A DNA stretch of 64,000 nucleotides from Planctomycetales bacterium (GTDB lineage Bacteria; Planctomycetota; Planctomycetia; Planctomycetales; Planctomycetaceae): the NCBI GenBank assembly GCA_026400835.1, contig JAPLOA010000035.1:205652-269651 (forward strand). Direction: 5' to 3'. Below the pieces are notes generated by a model that worked only from the letters and a program-made list of their open reading frames with translations, was not told where the DNA came from and made no database searches. Position numbers and translations under genes: made by a program. Positions 53,453 to 61,933 of the stretch are shown here, piece by piece. Position 1 is the first letter of the stretch. Every line of letters begins with the position of its first letter.

Positions 53453-53944
53453 TTAGACTCCCGGTTCGACCGCAGATTGCCCCTTGGCAAAGGTCGAATA
53501 CAAAAAGATCGGGATTGGCAAATCACCAAGATGCTGCACAATCAATAGATGCACAACAGACCATACCATGCCTCCCACTCCTGTGGCCAATTTCGGCATC
53601 GCAAGGCTCTTCACTTCGCCTTTCTCAAGCTCGTGTCTCAGCCGCCGCAGGCAATGGCTGACGTTGGCCATACTCGCCTGGCCGGGCCTTGCTCCGTGGC
53701 CGTGCTCCCCTTCCTGAGTGAGGAGATTAAAGATCCGAACTCCCCCGGCACCGCCCCAAACCCAAAGTTCTCCGGGCTTAGGGTGAGTCGTGTGAGCATA
53801 GTGCCGAAAATCTTTTGCCATCGCCGGCCAGCGTTCGCGCAGAGCCAGGGCAAGTCCGCTGTCAAAGTGGTCGTTGGGAGCTATGCCGTGAGCGACCGCC
53901 TGTGCCTTTGTCAGCAGAATATCGCCGGTGACTTCATGAATCAT
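53453..53944 (-). CDS. Macro-domain protein (ADP-ribose binding/hydrolase type)
   Basis: A 163-residue protein. N-terminal EVTGDILLTKAQAVAHGIAP matches the macro-domain start (GDIL...VN/AHG). It continues with FDSGLALALRERWP, ELWVWGGAGGVRIFNLLTQE and AMPKLATGVGGMVWSVV (the phosphate-binding glycine loop GVGG). Such domains bind ADP-ribose and often remove it from macromolecules, or act with toxins; no DarT-like toxin gene is adjacent. Single-domain length is normal. Confidence 0.82.
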   Translation of the reverse strand: MIHEVTGDILLTKAQAVAHGIAPNDHFDSGLALALRERWPAMAKDFRHYAHTTHPKPGELWVWGGAGGVRIFNLLTQEGEHGHGARPGQASMANVSHCLRRLRHELEKGEVKSLAMPKLATGVGGMVWSVVHLLIVQHLGDLPIPIFLYSTFAKGQSAVEPGV

Positions 53945-54605
53945 TTCGTTCGGCCTTGATAATGTTGATCGTGTGATGCCTGAAAACGGTTTTGAGCCAT
54001 CATTTATGAGTTTGAGTCATCGAATGCGCAAGACCTGCAAACCAAGCCATATGGTCAAGGTCAGGGTCACCAAATGGAGATTCTCCTAAAGGTACCCTTC
54101 AGGTTCTGGTTCACGCCAGGTTTTCTCAATCCAACGCAATTCCAGTGCCACGACTATCATCAAACGCTCGTTGTCTGTTCAGACGAACGGAGAATCGAAA
54201 TGTGTGATGAGAATCGATCTCGTCACAATTCCTGTCAGAAAATGTCGGTTCACACCTCGCAAGACGCCGTCGGATCCACACAAACTCGGTCGAAACTACT
54301 ATTTCTGAAGGATGTGGCGAGCTCCTTAAGAGCGCAGCTCAATCTGTGGGTGTGCGGCTACGTCTCAGCGTGGTCAGGAATGGCGCGCTTCAGGGAAAGA
54401 GCCATCAATCTCAAACTGTTCCGTTTCCGTTATGGGAGGCCGATGAAACGAGTTGTTGGGCGAATGACCTGGCCCGATAAAGATCACTTGTGTTTGGATG
54501 TCTAAGGTCGATACCGCCGATCCGACAGAGAGGCCCGACAGTATCCCAGCCTCGGCAGGAACACACTGACCACGAATCGACTCGTTGCAGCAGCCACTGA
54601 TGATG
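53945..54605. other. Gene-poor stretch
   Basis: Open frames exist (for example plus strand 54074-54505), but none has a domain or a good start. The minus-strand frame continuing from the flavodoxin fragment lacks flavodoxin motifs. I see nothing supportable. Confidence 0.35.
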
Positions 54606-54788
54606 TCAACCGCAGTAAATGCCGGACCCGAATCCAATCAATTCAAGTTCGGGCGCGACAATTGCGTTGGCTTCTTCAACAGAATGCATGGACGCTGCAA
54701 GAGCCTCCGAGATGACTTCGGCAAGTTTCTTCGTGTTACCGTGATGGACTGACGCGCAGATGACTGCGGTAGTAGGTTGTTCTTCCAT
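54606..54788 (-). pseudogene. Flavodoxin-like N-terminal fragment
   Basis: From ATG 54788 the product reads TTAVICASVHHGNTKKLAEV, then ISEAL and ELIGFGSGIYCG. This is the first half of a short-chain flavodoxin: the FMN phosphate loop (S.HHGNTKK) and the first ring loop (GFGSGIY). It stops after 60 residues, where a family member would continue for another 100. It is a broken gene. Confidence 0.7.
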
Positions 54789-54960
54789 GAGATCTTCCTT
54801 TGGGGGTGGACTTTGGAGGGTGCAGTATCGATGCCTCTTTGAAGTATGAGATCGCAATTGGCCCTGCCGAGTTTCAAAGACTCAAACTACATCGTGCAAG
54901 GTCCGGTGAGTTCCAGACACAGCTTTTAGCGCGCTGCGGAACATAAAGAGGCGAAGTGCA

Positions 54961-55704
54961 ATGCAGGGTCTTCAGCGGCGGATAGTGGCCTCTTTGGCTG
55001 TGATGGCCGTCATTGTCTCTCTGGGATTGCTCGCCCAGAGATACACCCCACTGGAGTGGTTGATTGCCCGCGAAACAAGGCTGCGAATACTCGTCCTTCA
55101 GAATCCAATGCAGTCATGGCTCGTTGGGTTTCTGAGCTATATCTGTCTGTCGCTCATACCCGGCACGTCTGGAAAGTCTGTCATCTTCGGCTGGCTGTTT
55201 GGTTTCTGGCCAGCGGTGGTCCTGGTCGACTCGGCACTGACCATCGCGGCGCTTTTAACTTTTGTCCTGAGCCGATTGATGCTCCGCGAAGCGCTTGAAC
55301 ATCGATTTGGCAGGAATTTGCAGAACTTACGCGACAAGCTCCATCAGAATGCAGGCTTCTATCTGCTGACACTTCGGCTTGTGCATGCTCCGTTCAGCTT
55401 TGTTAATTACAGCGTCGGTGCAACCAATATCGTGCCTTTGTTCACATTTTGGTGGACAACGCAGCTGGGATTGCTGCCGGGAACAATGGTCTTTGTCTTT
55501 GCGGGGACTCGCATTCCGACTTTGACCGTCATTGCTGAAAATGGAGTCTTGTCTCTGCTGGATGTTTCACTGGCGGCTGCGCTGATTGCGACAGTGCTTC
55601 TACCAATCTCGGTGCGTTGGGCGGCAAGAATCATTCAGCAACGTACTGCACGGCGGCATGCCGATTGCGACTCCGAGTTCAGTGAAACAGATCACGGAGA
55701 ATAG
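54961..55704 (+). CDS. TVP38/TMEM64 (DedA-like, SNARE-associated) membrane protein
   Basis: A 247-residue protein with about six transmembrane segments. It has the VTT/DedA core: LIPGTSGKSVIFGWLFGFWPA, then a LRLVHAPFSFVNYSVGATNI loop and FWWTTQLGLLPGTMVFVFAG, which are the two re-entrant half-helices of the family. It probably helps lipid movement across the membrane. The stop is followed after one base by the cdsA start, so the two are co-translated. Confidence 0.82.
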   Translation: MQGLQRRIVASLAVMAVIVSLGLLAQRYTPLEWLIARETRLRILVLQNPMQSWLVGFLSYICLSLIPGTSGKSVIFGWLFGFWPAVVLVDSALTIAALLTFVLSRLMLREALEHRFGRNLQNLRDKLHQNAGFYLLTLRLVHAPFSFVNYSVGATNIVPLFTFWWTTQLGLLPGTMVFVFAGTRIPTLTVIAENGVLSLLDVSLAAALIATVLLPISVRWAARIIQQRTARRHADCDSEFSETDHGE

Positions 55705-55705
55705 C

Positions 55706-56665
55706 ATGCCCGAAAATAGCGCCGCCCTGTTATGGACCCTTTCAGCGGTCTGCGCAGCGCTCCTGGGCGGTACGCTCGTGCGGATTGTCGCGCTGCGGGG
55801 TGCTGCTACCAGTATTTTGGAGTCGCGGCTAAGTAGTTTGCGAACGTGGTGGATCCTGTTTGGGTCAGGAACGATCGCAGTTATGTCAGGCCGGATTGGA
55901 ACCGCGATGCTTCTGGCCACCGCGGGCGCGTTGGCTCTTCGAGAATTCGTAGGGCTTGTTGGATGGTCAAACGTCGGCAGACCCACCGCAATACTTGTCT
56001 TTGCTTTCGTTCCCCTCTACTACATCGTGGCCATCGCCGGGCAACACGAACTTGTGCGCCAGTTGGCACCGGCAGCCTTCTTTGTGGCTTTGGGAGGCCT
56101 GAGATCCTGGCTGGGGCTGATTGAAGGCTATATCCGCACGACCGCAGCCGTGTTTTGGGGGCTGATGCTGTTCGTCTATGGACTTTCACACGCGTATTTT
56201 CTGCTGGAGCTTCCTTCGACTGTTGATCCTCCGGTCGGACATTGCGGTCATTTCCTTTTTCTGATTCTGTTGACCGAGACAAACGACATCATGCAGGCTC
56301 TCGTCGGTCGCCGTTTTGGAAAGCATAAAATCACGCCCCGTATCTCGCCGAACAAGTCTCTGGAAGGCCTGCTTGGTGGAATGCTGATTACGACTTTGCT
56401 GGCGGTGCTGACGGCTTCAACGCTGACAATCTGGTCAGTTGGTCGTTCACCTGGTCAGTCGCTGATGATTTCAGCGTTGGCAGGGTTGCTGATTTCGCTG
56501 CTTGGATTTCTGGGCGACATCAACATGTCCGGTATCAAACGTGATGTGGGCGTCAAAGATGGAAGTACCTTGCTTCCCGGACACGGTGGAATGATCGATC
56601 GAATCGACAGCCTGACGTTTACGGCGCCGGTGTTCTACTACTTCGTGCGGGGCGTCACGGGATAA
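55706..56665 (+). CDS. cdsA: Phosphatidate cytidylyltransferase
   Basis: A 319-residue polytopic protein from ATG 55706. The CDP-diglyceride synthetase signature is near the C-terminus: SGIKRDVGVKDGSTLLPGHG, then GMIDRIDSLTF, with the catalytic Asp pair. KITPRISPNKSLEGLLGGML matches the earlier cytidine-binding segment. It makes CDP-diacylglycerol, the substrate for the CDP-alcohol phosphatidyltransferase two genes on. It starts one base after the TVP38-like gene. Confidence 0.93.
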   Translation: MPENSAALLWTLSAVCAALLGGTLVRIVALRGAATSILESRLSSLRTWWILFGSGTIAVMSGRIGTAMLLATAGALALREFVGLVGWSNVGRPTAILVFAFVPLYYIVAIAGQHELVRQLAPAAFFVALGGLRSWLGLIEGYIRTTAAVFWGLMLFVYGLSHAYFLLELPSTVDPPVGHCGHFLFLILLTETNDIMQALVGRRFGKHKITPRISPNKSLEGLLGGMLITTLLAVLTASTLTIWSVGRSPGQSLMISALAGLLISLLGFLGDINMSGIKRDVGVKDGSTLLPGHGGMIDRIDSLTFTAPVFYYFVRGVTG

Positions 56666-56756
56666 AGAAACAGCGTGTCTGGTATCGCCACTTCATCACC
56701 GGAAACATGCTTTGATCGAGAGTGTGCCGAAAGGCTGACCACTGAACTCTAAAAAA

Positions 56757-57398
56757 ATGACTCCAGAAACACCAACGGAACCGTACAACAGCGAGCCATT
56801 TCGACATCGCATGGTCACAATCCCGAACCTCATCTGCGTGATACGTTTTCTCGGTTCAATAGGGATGCTGTGGCTGGCCTGTTTGAACCTGGCGCGATCG
56901 TTTGCGTTGGCATTTACTCTGCTGAGCCTCAGCGACACGATTGATGGCCGATTGGCTCGCTGGTTGAATCAGCGATCGGATTTTGGTGCAAGGCTGGACA
57001 GCTTCGTTGATTCCGTGCTTTACGCATGCTTATTTGTTGGCATGTTCTGGCTTCGCTGGGACGTCTTAAAATCAGAAGCTCCGTGGTGGGTGGCAGCGTG
57101 GCTGAGTTATGTCATTACGACCGCCGCCGGGTTGTGGAAGTACGGCAGGATTCCCTGCTATCACACTTACGGCGCGAAGACGACACAGTGGTTAGTGCTG
57201 GCGGGTGCTTTGTGTTTACTTCTCAACATTTCCGTATGGCCTTTTCGAGTGGCGATGCTTGCAGTCATTCTCACGAATCTTGAAGCGACAGCCATTACCT
57301 GCTGCCTGAAAGAATGGCGAGCTGATGTGCTCACGCTGCGACATGTCCTACCCGGCGGACGCTGTCCAAAGACAATTGATCCGGAATCCCGCAAGTAA
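56757..57398 (+). CDS. CDP-alcohol phosphatidyltransferase
   Basis: A 213-residue membrane protein with the full motif DGxxARxxxxxxxxGxxxDxxxD seen as DGRLARWLNQRSDFGARLDS, then FVDS (residues about 65-88). PNLICVIRFLGSIGMLW is the typical first transmembrane part. It uses CDP-diacylglycerol and an alcohol such as glycerol phosphate, serine or inositol phosphate; the acceptor cannot be deduced. It is 91 bases after cdsA. Confidence 0.88.
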   Translation: MTPETPTEPYNSEPFRHRMVTIPNLICVIRFLGSIGMLWLACLNLARSFALAFTLLSLSDTIDGRLARWLNQRSDFGARLDSFVDSVLYACLFVGMFWLRWDVLKSEAPWWVAAWLSYVITTAAGLWKYGRIPCYHTYGAKTTQWLVLAGALCLLLNISVWPFRVAMLAVILTNLEATAITCCLKEWRADVLTLRHVLPGGRCPKTIDPESRK

Positions 57399-57764
57399 TC
57401 AACGCTGGAGGGATTGGTACCGGCATGAATTACAACACAAGCTGCCCCATGGCAAGAGCAGTGAAAGTGCAGATTTAGTCCTGGTTCAGAGGTCTTCAGC
57501 GACGTTAAACCAATGCAGATTCTCAATCATCGATCTGGCCCGTGACATGATGGTTGCACAAGACAAACTGCGAGTTTTGACGCTCAGTCCTTCATCGTTC
57601 TATCACCGCTTATGTTCTGCGATTCATCCATGTTCATCTGCGTCATCTGTGGACAATTCTACGATTCGATTCAGCCGACCCCAGCATTCAACAACCACGC
57701 GCACCCAGCACAATCAAGCGACAGAACAAAAAATGCGATTCACCGATGCGCAGAATCTATGACA
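57399..57764. other. Intergenic before the cassette array
   Basis: No gene is supported here. This is the boundary between core lipid genes and the attC-like cassette array; no attI or integrase is visible. Confidence 0.4.
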
Positions 57765-57852
57765 TGCTAACAGTACCATTGACCGAGCCCGAGGAGTTGA
57801 CTCAACGTAAGTCAAAAGGGCCGATCGAGGGCTTCGTGTGCAATGGTTTATG
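57765..57852 (-). repeat. attC-like site 1 (terminal, degenerate)
   Basis: Outer cores TGCTAAC (57765) and GTTTATG (57846) are poor. Inner arms CCATTGACCGAGCCC and CGAGGGCTTCGTGTGCAATGG pair. The loop TCAACGTAAGTCAAAA is shared with site 9. It follows the 57857-58177 ORF. Confidence 0.5.
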
Positions 57853-57856
57853 AGGC

Positions 57857-58177
57857 TCATTTGTCATTTTCATAACGTTCGGTAACAAAGCCTCTCTCGA
57901 ATAGACGATTCACGACCTCATCATCTGACAGAAGTCTATTGAGTACTGACGGCAAAATGCCATCACTGATGACGCTGTACGTTTTCCCGCAAACAAGTAG
58001 CAGGTGCTCTGTTGTTTTTAGGGAGGGCCGGTATCGAAAGCGGTGGTCTGGGGTCTCCCACAGAGTGTCTTCTGAAAACCCGGGGACGATTGGATGTGCT
58101 CCAAGCTGGACGTCTTCTGTCCGCTCCGCAAGTTGCAGCGTGATCTTGCTATTCTTCTCAATGGCGACAATGTCCAT
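57857..58177 (-). CDS. Cassette-borne hypothetical protein
   Basis: A 106-residue cytoplasmic protein with no recognised family (MDIVAIEKNSKITLQLAERT..., HRFRYRPSLKTTEHLLLVCG, ERGFVTERYENDK). The start is 11 bases from attC-like site 2 and the stop 5 bases from site 1, the tight fit expected of a gene cassette. It is the last cassette before the chromosomal lipid genes. Confidence 0.6.
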   Translation of the reverse strand: MDIVAIEKNSKITLQLAERTEDVQLGAHPIVPGFSEDTLWETPDHRFRYRPSLKTTEHLLLVCGKTYSVISDGILPSVLNRLLSDDEVVNRLFERGFVTERYENDK

Positions 58178-58187
58178 GTTTTTCAGC

Positions 58188-58276
58188 CTGACGACAGCGG
58201 TAACGGGGCCGCCGCCGTGAGACTATGATTTCAAAACCCGCGTCATCGGCGGCTCCCGTTCACCGCTTTGTTAGCC
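58188..58276 (-). repeat. attC-like site 2
   Basis: The right core is GTTAGCC (58270). The inner arms AGCGGTAACGGGGCCGCCG and the complement of CGGCGGCTCCCGTTCACCGCT pair almost fully, with two extra bases on the minus-strand L'' side. The left core CTGACGA is degenerate. The stop codon of the DUF4259 ORF lies in the right core. Confidence 0.7.
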
Positions 58277-58678
58277 CCGGATTCGTTCGCGAAGGTCATC
58301 GATGGCTTTGTGCCAGTCGTCATTGCGCCCACCTTCGTCCCACAATTCGGACAATTCGGAGTCGGGACCCAAAATTCGTTCGACTGCAGAATCCGCGGCT
58401 GCCTTTAAATCATCGGGAACATCAGTCGGGTTGGCTTCGACCCATTTGTCGAGGTCTTCACTGTATGCGTTACGTATGCCCCATTTCCCCTGCAGACGAG
58501 CGATCACTTCGCAAGCCGCCAAACAGTCGCACGCTTCGCCGCTGTCGAGGTAGTCGTCCGCTTCAAGAACGGCCTTGATCGCCGAATTCACGGCTGGCAA
58601 TCCGGGAGCATCAAGGAAAGTGCCGACCCAATCGCAGGCTGTGTCATTTCCGAACGTGTCTTCGGCCCACGCTCCCAT
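58271..58678 (-). CDS. DUF4259 domain protein (cassette-borne)
   Basis: A 135-residue acidic protein opening MGAWAEDTFGNDTACDW, the DUF4259 signature (MGAWG.g.FeNDdAaDW), with EADDYLDSGEACDCLAACEV later. The family function is unknown; members are small cytoplasmic proteins often found in accessory DNA. It is bracketed by attC-like sites 2 and 3, with the start 30 bases from site 3. Confidence 0.85.
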   Translation of the reverse strand: MGAWAEDTFGNDTACDWVGTFLDAPGLPAVNSAIKAVLEADDYLDSGEACDCLAACEVIARLQGKWGIRNAYSEDLDKWVEANPTDVPDDLKAAADSAVERILGPDSELSELWDEGGRNDDWHKAIDDLRERIRG

Positions 58679-58707
58679 GTTCTGTCTCCTGTTTTGGTTC
58701 GAGGGGC

Positions 58708-58796
58708 TAACGTCCGCGTTGACCGGGGCGCGGCATGTAAGTTTTCCATTTCAAAGCCGCCCGATCCGCGGCTTCGTGTCCGCCGCTTTGTACGTC
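58708..58796 (-). repeat. attC-like site 3
   Basis: The left core is GGCTAAC (58708) and the right core GTACGTC (58790, one base off GTTRRRY). The arms GCGCGGC and GCCGCGG pair, and the centre TTTCAAAGCCGCCCGATCCG is like that of site 6. Confidence 0.6.
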
Positions 58797-58826
58797 GGCC
58801 TTTATTTGCGGTTTCGCTTGCCCAAA

Positions 58827-59186
58827 CTATCGAACGTCCGGTCCGCGCACTTTGAGTTGATGTTCGTCGAGCGCGTCAGACCAAATGATTGAAGAGTTCT
58901 CAGCGAAGTAACGGCACAGGATATCAAGAATTGATTGTTCATTCACGTCTTCTTCGCGCATCGAGTTGATCAAAGTCGTCGCGTCGGTTGAAGACATCTT
59001 CGAACATCGTCCTTCTGTTTCGCAACAACCATAACCATCGAAAGAGATGCGCCGCAACGTAACACATTCGTCGCCTAATTCATCGAAATCCGCAAAGACA
59101 GTGCCACGCGGCGTTTCCAAGCGGAGGCTGAAGTCACATGGCCGCGTATTGGTCTCCCACTGATGCAGTGCAATTTCAACCGGCAT
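58827..59186 (-). CDS. Cassette-borne hypothetical protein
   Basis: A 119-residue protein from ATG 59186, 37 bases from attC-like site 4. The longer frame upstream reads through the site. It contains CDFSLRLETPRGTVFADFDE, then LGDECVTLRRISFDGYGCCE and DALDEHQLKVRG. No family was recognised; it is acidic, with five Cys in the middle. Confidence 0.6.
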   Translation of the reverse strand: MPVEIALHQWETNTRPCDFSLRLETPRGTVFADFDELGDECVTLRRISFDGYGCCETEGRCSKMSSTDATTLINSMREEDVNEQSILDILCRYFAENSSIIWSDALDEHQLKVRGPDVR

Positions 59187-59222
59187 TGGATTACGTACCC
59201 TCTCGAAACGCTCTCTGTATCC

Positions 59223-59307
59223 TACGAACGACGGGGGTAAAGGGCGACGGACACGCCCACCATTTTTGAGGACCTGACCGCCGCTCGCGTTCACCCCTTG
59301 GTTCGGT
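59223..59307 (-). repeat. attC-like site 4
   Basis: The cores are TACGAAC (59223) and GTTCGGT (59301). The arm GGGGTAAAGGGCGACGG pairs with the complement of CCGCCGCTCGCGTTCACCCC, with an extra A on the minus-strand L'' side. The TGA of the 59291-59734 ORF lies inside the site. Confidence 0.7.
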
Positions 59308-59734
59308 CTCCGGCTCCGCTTGATTGGTTTTCGGCCGGAGGAAGAAGCGGAACGACCCGCTCAACGCCAAGCACCGTGTCATCCTCTGGCCACGCGTCAT
59401 CGACGATATACACCTCGAAGATGGGGAGTTTACCATCACGAACAAAAAGGACGCAACCCGCCGGATACTCCAGCCCAGCAATTTGGATCTCAGCATTGCC
59501 GCCAGCGAAGTCCCTGGGGACGCCCACAGACGCGTCGTCCGGCACGGCGTAATTGACAAAGAAGCCAACGCCGGTCATCTCTACGATGGTGATAGAACAG
59601 CGCGTGTATTGCGCACGGAGTGCCGTGATCGCCGGATGGTCAGCAACCAGGAGCTGCGGAACGACTAGCTCGCCAAGCCCCGTGGCGTTGCGGAGCGCAT
59701 TCTCCGCGGTGTACGTTGCAGGCCATGTCGTCAA
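59291..59734 (-). CDS. Cassette-borne hypothetical protein
   Basis: A 147-residue protein (MTTWPATYTAENALRNATGL..., TRCSITIVEMTGVGFFVNYA, LEYPAGCVLFVRDGKLPIFE, VYIVDDAWPEDD). It is predicted beta-rich and cytoplasmic, with no recognised family. The start is 22 bases from site 5. The stop is in site 4, and the last codons (DRTKG) are encoded by the attC core, a usual cassette feature. Confidence 0.65.
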   Translation of the reverse strand: MTTWPATYTAENALRNATGLGELVVPQLLVADHPAITALRAQYTRCSITIVEMTGVGFFVNYAVPDDASVGVPRDFAGGNAEIQIAGLEYPAGCVLFVRDGKLPIFEVYIVDDAWPEDDTVLGVERVVPLLPPAENQSSGAGDRTKG

Positions 59735-59756
59735 GTGAGCGTCTCCGTCCGTCAGA

Positions 59757-59844
59757 CCGAACGATAGAGTTAACCCTGTTGCTACGACTGATTTTCCTTG
59801 TGTGCGCAGCCCATCGGCAACTCGGCTGCATCTTTTGGTTCGGC
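59757..59844 (-). repeat. attC-like site 5
   Basis: The cores are ACCGAAC (59757) and GTTCGGC (59838). The arms around GTTAACCCTGTTGC and GCAACTCGGCTGCATC pair imperfectly, with an extra base on the minus-strand L'' side. Confidence 0.65.
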
Positions 59845-59880
59845 CCGATACGAAAGATGATGCTGTTCTCCCGACTTAAC

Positions 59881-60360
59881 TTACTGCCTTTCGTGTGCGG
59901 CCTTTCCCGCCTTGAGTTCTTCGATCCTGCTCTTCCACGCTTTCGGATCAGTCAGATACCAGGCGATGGAGTCCGGCTTGTCATCCACGGCGAACCGCAC
60001 CTTCAGCAGGTCGTAGATCGTCGCCTTGCCCAGGTGCGTTTTCGTGAACGTGATCTCCGTTATCGACTCCACGGGCACACGGACGTCCCCCCATGACACG
60101 AACCGAAAGAAGTGAAGGCAGTCCATGGTCAGTACCAGCGCCCCGTTGCCGCGGCGTTGCCAGACGCCCCAGGACTCCAGCCCGAAGTTGTTCGCGGCTA
60201 AGTCCTTCATGAGGATATCTTCCGGGCCGTAGAGAGCGGCGATCCGGGCCTCGAGGGAACGCTTCATGAGACGGAGAGTGAGTTTGGTCACTTCACTCAT
60301 GATCAGCGCGATGGCAACGATACCCAACGCAATTAGACCAGCGGTGGTCGCCGTCCCCAT
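59881..60360 (-). CDS. Cassette-borne membrane-anchored hypothetical protein
   Basis: A 159-residue protein from ATG 60360, 21 bases from site 6. One N-terminal transmembrane helix (TTAGLIALGIVAIALIMSEV) is followed by a soluble domain with DLAANNFGLESWGVWQRRGN, then GALVLTMDCLHFFRFV, RVPVESITEITFTKTHLG and DSIAWYLTDPKAWKSRIEEL. This may be a PH-like beta domain; no family was recognised. Confidence 0.65.
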   Translation of the reverse strand: MGTATTAGLIALGIVAIALIMSEVTKLTLRLMKRSLEARIAALYGPEDILMKDLAANNFGLESWGVWQRRGNGALVLTMDCLHFFRFVSWGDVRVPVESITEITFTKTHLGKATIYDLLKVRFAVDDKPDSIAWYLTDPKAWKSRIEELKAGKAAHERQ

Positions 60361-60380
60361 AGCAATCCTCCGCAAGGCCA

Positions 60381-60472
60381 GCCGAACGAATAAGGTAACC
60401 CGGCGGCGGCGAAGTGAGCATTGACTTCAAAATCCGCCCGATCCGCCGCTCGGGTTGACCGCCTTGTTCGGC
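60381..60472 (-). repeat. attC-like site 6 (best example)
   Basis: Perfect inverse cores GCCGAAC (60381-60387) and GTTCGGC (60466-60472). The inner arms AACCCGGCGGCGG and CCGCCGCTCGGGTT pair fully except for one extra A on the minus-strand L'' side, exactly the asymmetry of attC sites such as that of aadA cassettes. The centre is GACTTCAAAATCCGCCCGAT. Confidence 0.85.
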
Positions 60473-60514
60473 TAAGAAGTACGCGCAAAGGCGAAATCGC
60501 TGGTCGGGCCTTGC

Positions 60515-61435
60515 TCACTTTTTACGATCGGCATAAGTGCCTTTGAGGAAATCCAGTAATGCTTGCTCAGGGATTCCGCGCTCTGCACCATGCCCTTCAT
60601 GTTGGACTTTGTAATGGATCACGTCGCCGTCGAGATAGCTGAAAACCTCCAAGTTGCTGCTGACTCGGGATGGCTCCGTGATCCTTTTCCCCTCATGTCC
60701 CATGTGACGGGCCCAAACAAACGTCGACTCTTCAGCGGCAACAAACGCCAGTTGGCCGTCTTTGCCTGGAATGGCTCTTGAAGGTCCGCCCATGTATGGA
60801 ACGAGATCGTCTTTCAGACCCGAGATATTCATCAGTCGCTTGCCCTTAACGGGAGTCGCCGCAACTGTGTAATTGTTGTCATTGCCCTTGGCCTTGAAGT
60901 CTTTGCCGTCGTACTGCATCACATTAAGAGGACTGACGGCGCTGATGTAGTTGCGAACGTGTGACAGGTCGCTTTCGATCATCAGTTGATTCACGAGGGC
61001 TGATCCGTTGGACGACCCCATGATCGTAAAGTTCTTTGGATCGACGTTGTCCGCTTTGGCCAGCTTCCCAACAATCGCTTCGATGAATTCGCGATCATCG
61101 GCTTTGGATCGCTCGGCAACAATGTTCCAGCTCTCGCGATAGCCCTGCGGAAACACTGTGATGTACTGCGACGCAATGGTTTTGCGGTGTCGGCCGAATC
61201 CTCGCATGGCTTCCCGTGCGTGACCGCCATTGCCGTGTAGGAAGATGAAAACCGGAAGCCTATTCTTCCCGGCGTGTTCGGGAACATGGACGTAATACGG
61301 ACGCTGAAAAGCCGTCTCCTGCGACCACGACTGAGTAATGACGTACTCGCCCGTGGTGACGGGATCGGCAGCGACAGATCCGGTCGCAGCAACGGCGACA
61401 CCAAATGCTGCAATCCAGAGAGAATGAAACTGCAT
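60515..61435 (-). CDS. Exported esterase-like alpha/beta hydrolase (cassette-borne)
   Basis: A 306-residue protein from ATG 61435 with a signal peptide (MQFHSLWIAAFGVAVAATGS). The fold resembles polyhydroxybutyrate-depolymerase/feruloyl-esterase hydrolases: RPYYVHVPEHAG, LPVFIFLHGNGGHAREAMRG (oxyanion HGNGG), FTIMGSSNGSALVNQLM (nucleophile Ser in GSSNG), ISGLKDDLVPYMGG (Asp) and HYKVQHEGHGAERG (His). An exported enzyme of this size is unusual for an integron cassette. It is bracketed by sites 6 and 7. Confidence 0.82.
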   Translation of the reverse strand: MQFHSLWIAAFGVAVAATGSVAADPVTTGEYVITQSWSQETAFQRPYYVHVPEHAGKNRLPVFIFLHGNGGHAREAMRGFGRHRKTIASQYITVFPQGYRESWNIVAERSKADDREFIEAIVGKLAKADNVDPKNFTIMGSSNGSALVNQLMIESDLSHVRNYISAVSPLNVMQYDGKDFKAKGNDNNYTVAATPVKGKRLMNISGLKDDLVPYMGGPSRAIPGKDGQLAFVAAEESTFVWARHMGHEGKRITEPSRVSSNLEVFSYLDGDVIHYKVQHEGHGAERGIPEQALLDFLKGTYADRKK

Positions 61436-61513
61436 GTTATGGTTTCCGTGCATTCGTTACAGATGTTCCTGCCGTACTTCATCGTCATTGCAGTCAGAGC
61501 TCGCTCACGGCCA

Positions 61514-61604
61514 GCGAACGACAAAGTTCAGCCGGGTTGGCGCGAGTGATTGTCCATGTCAAAACCGGCTGTTCGCCAACTCGGCTGGAACTTTTTGTTC
61601 GGCA
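61514..61604 (-). repeat. attC-like site 7
   Basis: The cores are AGCGAAC (61514) and GTTCGGC (61598). The arm AAAGTTCAGCCGGGTTGGCG pairs with the complement of CGCCAACTCGGCTGGAACTT, with one extra base on the minus-strand L'' side. The centre is CCATGTCAAAACCGG. Confidence 0.78.
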
Positions 61605-61625
61605 CTCCTTCGCAGCAAACCGAGT

Positions 61626-61654
61626 TTGATGGTCTGCAACTGCGAGGGTACAAT
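61626..61654 (+). promoter_or_regulatory. Sigma70-type promoter of the reversed cassette
   Basis: TTGATG (61626-61631), a 17-base spacer, then TACAAT (61649-61654). It sits 46 bases upstream of the first plus-strand ORF of this cassette and points in its direction. Confidence 0.5.
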
Positions 61655-61699
61655 GTCACTGCGGATCGGATTCAGTAATTTGTGCAAGGATTGATGTGA

Positions 61700-61933
61700 A
61701 TGTCAATTTCAGAAGAAGCCAAAGTGGTTTACGAACTCGAACTCAGGGATCGACTGGAAGCAACACACCGCGACAAATTCGTTGCGATTGAACCGACATC
61801 AAAGGCATTTTTTCTTGGCGATACGTTTGTCGCCGCAGCCTTGTCAGCAAAGGAAGCTTTTCCTGGACGAAAGTCATTTGTCTTGCGTATCGGACATGAT
61901 GCAGCGTTCCACATTGGCGGCGCAACGTCATGA
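61700..61933 (+). CDS. Small hypothetical protein in reversed cassette
   Basis: A 77-residue protein with a helical charged N-terminus (EEAKVVYELELRDRLEATHR) and a beta-like C-terminus (GRKSFVLRIGHDAAFHIGGA). It overlaps the following retropepsin-like gene by 4 bases (ATGA), so they form a two-gene unit. No family was recognised. The pattern of a small first gene overlapping a second resembles toxin-antitoxin or substrate-protease pairs, but nothing in the sequence proves that. Confidence 0.65.
   Translation: MSISEEAKVVYELELRDRLEATHRDKFVAIEPTSKAFFLGDTFVAAALSAKEAFPGRKSFVLRIGHDAAFHIGGATS

Noticed and set aside
54074..54505. Plus-strand ORF of 143 codons
   Set aside because: No ribosome-binding site, no domain, and a composition unlike neighbouring genes.
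57399..57770. Integron attI site or integrase at the low-coordinate end
   Set aside because: No tyrosine recombinase motifs on either strand, and attC polarity puts the integrase on the other side.
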